64,000 bases of DNA from Candidatus Phocaeicola excrementigallinarum (GTDB taxonomy: Bacteria > Bacteroidota > Bacteroidia > Bacteroidales > Bacteroidaceae), in NCBI GenBank assembly GCA_019120125.1, contig DWVR01000027.1, forward strand, positions 45,398 through 109,397. The letters run 5' to 3'. The translations under genes were made by a program, and so were the position numbers. Position 1 is the first letter of the stretch. Every line of letters starts with the position of its first letter. Below, piece by piece: positions 61,143-64,000 of the stretch. Under the pieces are notes generated by a model that was given only the letters and a program-made list of their open reading frames with translations, was not told where the DNA came from and did no database searches.

Positions 61143-62270
61143 TTAGTTCTGTTTATTAGTATTAGACTCTAATTCCTTCTCAATTTCTTCAATAGTAGGC
61201 AAACTACCTCGGAAATCTTTCGGTAGAGCTTGCCCTAATTCATAATCGGAAATTCCGATAGGCTTCTGAATATCACGCAAGGCATATTCTGCCTTGATAC
61301 GGTCTTTACTCTTGCAAAGCAATAGTCCGATAGTCCGGTTGTCCCCCTCTCGGCAAAGAATATCATCTACGGCAGAGCAGTAGAAATTCAGTTTGCCGAT
61401 ATATTCCGGCATGAACTCCGTATCTTTCAATTCGATTACTAAGTAGCGGTGCAGAAAGGCGTTATACATCAATATGTCAATATAATAATCATCACCTGAC
61501 ACTTCGATATGATACTGTCGTCCCATGAAAGCAAAGCCAGCTCCCATTTCTACAAGGAATTTCTCCACATGCTTCACCAAACCGATTTCCACATCACGTT
61601 CATTGTATTGCTCTGTGAAAGTCAGCATATCGAATATATACGGGTCTTTGAGCATTGATTTCACATCGTTTGCTTCCGGTGCCGGAAGGGTTTCAGTGAA
61701 ATTGTTAGCCAACGCTCCATGCTTGCCATAATCATCAAGTTTGATGGCTTCTTGCAGATAGCGTGTCGTCCAGTGATTGGTAATGCTCTGCACCATGTAC
61801 CAATAGCGTGCACGAATATCTTTGACCTGCTTTATCAATACAAGATTGTGCGTCCAATCCAGATGCTTGATGGGGAGGGTGAAATTATATTCATCCAATT
61901 GCGAAATCACTGATTTCGCAATTGGAGAAACTGCCCTTTTTACCATCGTAAGTTCCTGATTATATTCGTTGAAGAACTGTATCATGCACTGCATATTACG
62001 TACAGAAAAGCCCTTTATCTCGGAATAATCATTCTTCAAATCCACAGCCAGCCGTTGCAAGGTTTTCTTGCCCCAGCCGTCTGCATCCTGACTTTGCTGC
62101 AACATGCCGCCAATATCCCAATACATCCTGAGCATTTCTTCATTAGCAGCATAAATCGCCCTTTGCTGGGCTATCAGTACCCGTTGCTTGATTTTGCGAA
62201 GCAATGTCGCATAACCACGAAAGTTATCCGACATGTTTTCAATTGCTTGTTTATCTGTATTGTTAGCCAT
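61143..62270 (-). CDS. PDDEXK nuclease domain protein (DUF1016/YhcG family)
   Basis: The 375-aa protein has the N-terminal DUF1016 helical domain (FRGYATLLRKIKQRVLIAQQRAIYAANEEMLRMYWDIGGMLQ, FSVRNMQCMIQFFNEY) and a C-terminal PDDEXK-like nuclease domain (YHIEVSGDDYYIDILMYNAFLHRYLVIELKDTEFMPEYIGKL) with Asp, Asp and ELK as likely catalytic residues. YhcG proteins are linked to DNA cleavage and are often found on mobile or defence-rich segments. Start at 62270 (MANNTD) is chosen for its AAAGGAGAAT ribosome-binding site; 62285 lies too close to the -7 box at 62298-62291. It follows the relaxase gene on the same strand. Confidence 0.85.
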   Translation of the reverse strand: MANNTDKQAIENMSDNFRGYATLLRKIKQRVLIAQQRAIYAANEEMLRMYWDIGGMLQQSQDADGWGKKTLQRLAVDLKNDYSEIKGFSVRNMQCMIQFFNEYNQELTMVKRAVSPIAKSVISQLDEYNFTLPIKHLDWTHNLVLIKQVKDIRARYWYMVQSITNHWTTRYLQEAIKLDDYGKHGALANNFTETLPAPEANDVKSMLKDPYIFDMLTFTEQYNERDVEIGLVKHVEKFLVEMGAGFAFMGRQYHIEVSGDDYYIDILMYNAFLHRYLVIELKDTEFMPEYIGKLNFYCSAVDDILCREGDNRTIGLLLCKSKDRIKAEYALRDIQKPIGISDYELGQALPKDFRGSLPTIEEIEKELESNTNKQN

Positions 62271-62290
62271 ATTCTCCTTTGACATATTTA

Positions 62291-62298
62291 CAAAGTTA
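62291..62298 (-). promoter_or_regulatory. -7 box (TAACTTTG) of the nuclease gene
   Basis: TAACTTTG on the minus strand matches TAnnTTTG and would give the nuclease gene a promoter of its own within the mobile segment. Confidence 0.5.
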
Positions 62299-62357
62299 CG
62301 TTTTTTATCCGATTGTACATCAAATTCATACAATATTATTAGTTATTCTCTTATGAG

Positions 62358-63824
62358 TTATCTTCTCATCGAAAATCCTCTTTTCTGCTGCTGGTCATAA
62401 TTTCCTTCCACCACATTGTCAACCTCCCGCCTGGCTTTGATTTGCTCCCGGTTGTCAAATTCACCCTTTTGCCTGGCAGTAAAGTACAGGAAATCCCCTG
62501 CCGCCTGATGTGATTGTCTGTCATCCCCGAACAGGTTAAGGGCGTTCTTGATGTCCGATACCTGTTCCGCATCAAAACGGGACTTGTAATAATCACGGGC
62601 GAAACGGATAACACTGCGTACCGCCTTGCGGAAGATGTCGCTCGTTTTGAGCAACAGAAAGCTGAGACAACCGATGATATGGCTTTGCCATGCAATCCGG
62701 TTTTTAAGCCTTGTTGTTTCCTGTGCATGTTCCGTTTCCTTGCGGTTCAGTTCGGACCGGTGTTTGGCCTCCAGTTGCATCAGCTCACGGCTATGGTCGT
62801 TCTGTATGGTCTGGATTTTATCCTGCAACCGTTCGATGGTTTCCTCGTGTGTGGAAACCTCACAGCGCAAATCCTCTATTTCATTTTTCAGGGCTTTCGA
62901 TTTTCCGGTAGCCCAGCCGACAGCGGCGTTCAGAAGCTCGCTTCCTTTTTCCTTGTTCAGTTTGGAGCGTTTCTCGCTGATAGCCCTGTCAAGGTCTTCA
63001 CTCTGCCGTTCCTTTTCATTTGCCTTTTCGATAAGGGCGTTGGTAATGCTTTCCGTTTCCTGCATCTTTTTATTCGCCATTTCCAGCTGATGTTCCCGGT
63101 ATTGCCTCGTGGCATCAAGCCGCTTCATTTCCTCCTTCTGCTTTCCAATGATAAAGTCGTTACGTTCCTGATGTTCCTTGCCCGTAACAGCCTTTGACTG
63201 TCCACGCTCCATCAGGAGTATGTCGGATGCCAGATTCTGCATTTCTGTCATATCCTCGTCATTGAGCTTGCGGCTCTTGCCTGTGTCATGGTTCATCCAG
63301 TCAAAAACGATATGGGCATGGTAATTCGGCTTGAACCATCTTTCGCCGACTTGGAAACTCTCCCTATCCCCGGCTTCGGGCTGTCCGCTAAGCCAGTGCC
63401 CTTCGTCCTTGTGCAGGAAGATCTGGAGCGGAGTGATGCCCCAGCGTCTCTGGCACTCCTCGCCAAACTTGCGCACATCTGCCAGTGTCGTGTCCGGTCT
63501 GATGAGTAACACTCCTTCTCGGATTGGCGAGCATCCAGCCACTTTGGTAATTTTTCCGTTCTTGCCTTTGCGTTCACGCTCCTTCTCCTGCATCGCACGG
63601 CCTGTCTTTTCCTTGACCATACGTTTGATGTAGTCATAGTGCGCCTGCAGGTCGGGATTGCCGAAGCCCGGGTTTATCCACTGCTCGTTACCGGCAGTCA
63701 GTTCGGGCACGATGTAGATTTGAGACTTGATGATATTGCGCATGTACTCGGCAGTTCTCCGGTTATGAGCCCCGCTTGATGTGACTCTGCAGGGCTTGAT
63801 ATGTATGCTTGATTTTGTTGCCAT
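62358..63824 (-). CDS. MobV-family relaxase (Pre/Mob)
   Basis: The 488-aa protein is a MobV/Pre relaxase. The N-terminal domain has HIKPCRVTSSGAHNRRTAEYMRNI, DYIKRMVKEKTGRAM, and the His-rich active region IFLHKDEGHW...KPNYHAHIVFDWMNHDTGKS (about 150-205). Residues about 230-390 form a long coiled coil; a hydrophobic stretch near 400-412 and a tail follow. It nicks DNA at an oriT and leads the strand during mobilisation by a helper element. The start at 63824 gives the usual MATKSSIHI beginning. The stem-loop region upstream is the likely oriT. Confidence 0.9.
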   Translation of the reverse strand: MATKSSIHIKPCRVTSSGAHNRRTAEYMRNIIKSQIYIVPELTAGNEQWINPGFGNPDLQAHYDYIKRMVKEKTGRAMQEKERERKGKNGKITKVAGCSPIREGVLLIRPDTTLADVRKFGEECQRRWGITPLQIFLHKDEGHWLSGQPEAGDRESFQVGERWFKPNYHAHIVFDWMNHDTGKSRKLNDEDMTEMQNLASDILLMERGQSKAVTGKEHQERNDFIIGKQKEEMKRLDATRQYREHQLEMANKKMQETESITNALIEKANEKERQSEDLDRAISEKRSKLNKEKGSELLNAAVGWATGKSKALKNEIEDLRCEVSTHEETIERLQDKIQTIQNDHSRELMQLEAKHRSELNRKETEHAQETTRLKNRIAWQSHIIGCLSFLLLKTSDIFRKAVRSVIRFARDYYKSRFDAEQVSDIKNALNLFGDDRQSHQAAGDFLYFTARQKGEFDNREQIKARREVDNVVEGNYDQQQKRGFSMRR

Positions 63825-63889
63825 ATTCTTAAATTTTGATTCTGGTTGTCTGACTAAAGTTGTTAGCTGATGTCCGCTCATAGCCGCAC

Positions 63890-64000
63890 AGGGTTCTTAG
63901 GGGTGTAACCCATAAGCGGAGATTGCAAAGAGAGGGTCACTCTTTGCTCGGGGTTCTCAGGGGAGAAACGCCCTGAGTGGGTTATTAGGGCAAAGCCCTA
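63890..64000 (-). other. Stem-loop-rich region upstream of the relaxase, candidate oriT
   Basis: Four nested or tandem inverted repeats lie in 111 bases: GGGTT/AACCC (about 63891-63911), GCAAAGAG/CTCTTTGC (63925-63932 and 63940-63947), CTCAGGG/CCCTGAG (63956-63962 and 63971-63977) and TAGGGC/GCCCTA (63986-63991 and 63995-64000). The relaxase gene reads away from it. MobV oriTs lie just upstream of the mob gene in this way. The nick site is not identified, and the region runs to the window edge. Confidence 0.5.

Overview
The window is chromosomal DNA from a gut Bacteroidales, most likely Bacteroides or Phocaeicola. This rests on many TAnnTTTG -7 promoter boxes, lipoproteins and TonB-linked outer-membrane proteins, BspA-type leucine-rich repeats, DUF4251 and DUF4136 envelope proteins, a single-operon menaquinone cluster and a MobV-type mobilisation region. 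Genus and species cannot be fixed from the sequence alone.

Layout, left to right. 1-2.7 kb: the end of an outer-membrane barrel gene, a beta-helix lipoprotein and a secreted purple-acid-type phosphatase. 2.9-5.6 kb: lutABC lactate oxidation operon. 5.9-7.2 kb: a hemerythrin/DUF542-like protein and a LuxR-type regulator. 7.5-9.7 kb: a small protein and a YgiQ radical SAM protein. 9.8-11.5 kb: a BlaI repressor with a BlaR1-like M56 peptidase fused to a TonB domain. 11.7-13.9 kb: a K+-dependent membrane pyrophosphatase. 14.1-20.8 kb: an RND efflux operon with a divergent AraC regulator. 21.0-25.3 kb: a cytidylate-kinase-like gene and a three-subunit biotin-dependent acyl-CoA carboxylase. 25.6-34.5 kb: menaquinone genes (thioesterase, menF, menD, menB, an outer-membrane barrel, menC, menE). 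34.7-39.5 kb: winged helix, tRNA-Ala, GNAT, a four-domain sulfur protein with MarR, and queH. 39.5-42.5 kb: envelope proteins and tRNA-Glu. 42.6-49.9 kb: a TrpB2 enzyme, a Ktr/Trk potassium transporter, mltG, a membrane protein and an NlpE/lipocalin-like lipoprotein. 50.4-55.0 kb: a porin followed by pstSCAB. 55.1-60.7 kb: a PfkB kinase, myo-inositol-phosphate synthase, a group II intron remnant, a BspA-like lipoprotein and an aldose-1-epimerase-like enzyme. 60.8-64.0 kb: an outer-membrane-protein fragment, then a PDDEXK/DUF1016 nuclease and a MobV relaxase with a stem-loop-rich region that is probably an oriT. This mobile element runs past the right edge.

Most of the window is core metabolism and envelope biology. 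Lactate oxidation and menaquinone synthesis both serve anaerobic electron transfer. The pyrophosphatase, Ktr system and carboxylase serve ion and carbon economy. The porin-Pst operon, and perhaps the phosphatase locus at the left edge, serve phosphate uptake. The unusual material is the ORF-less group II intron derivative at about 57.6-57.96 kb, a triple-palindrome repeat present twice, a 22-bp motif shared by the lut/LuxR and hemerythrin upstream regions, and the mobilisable segment at the right edge.
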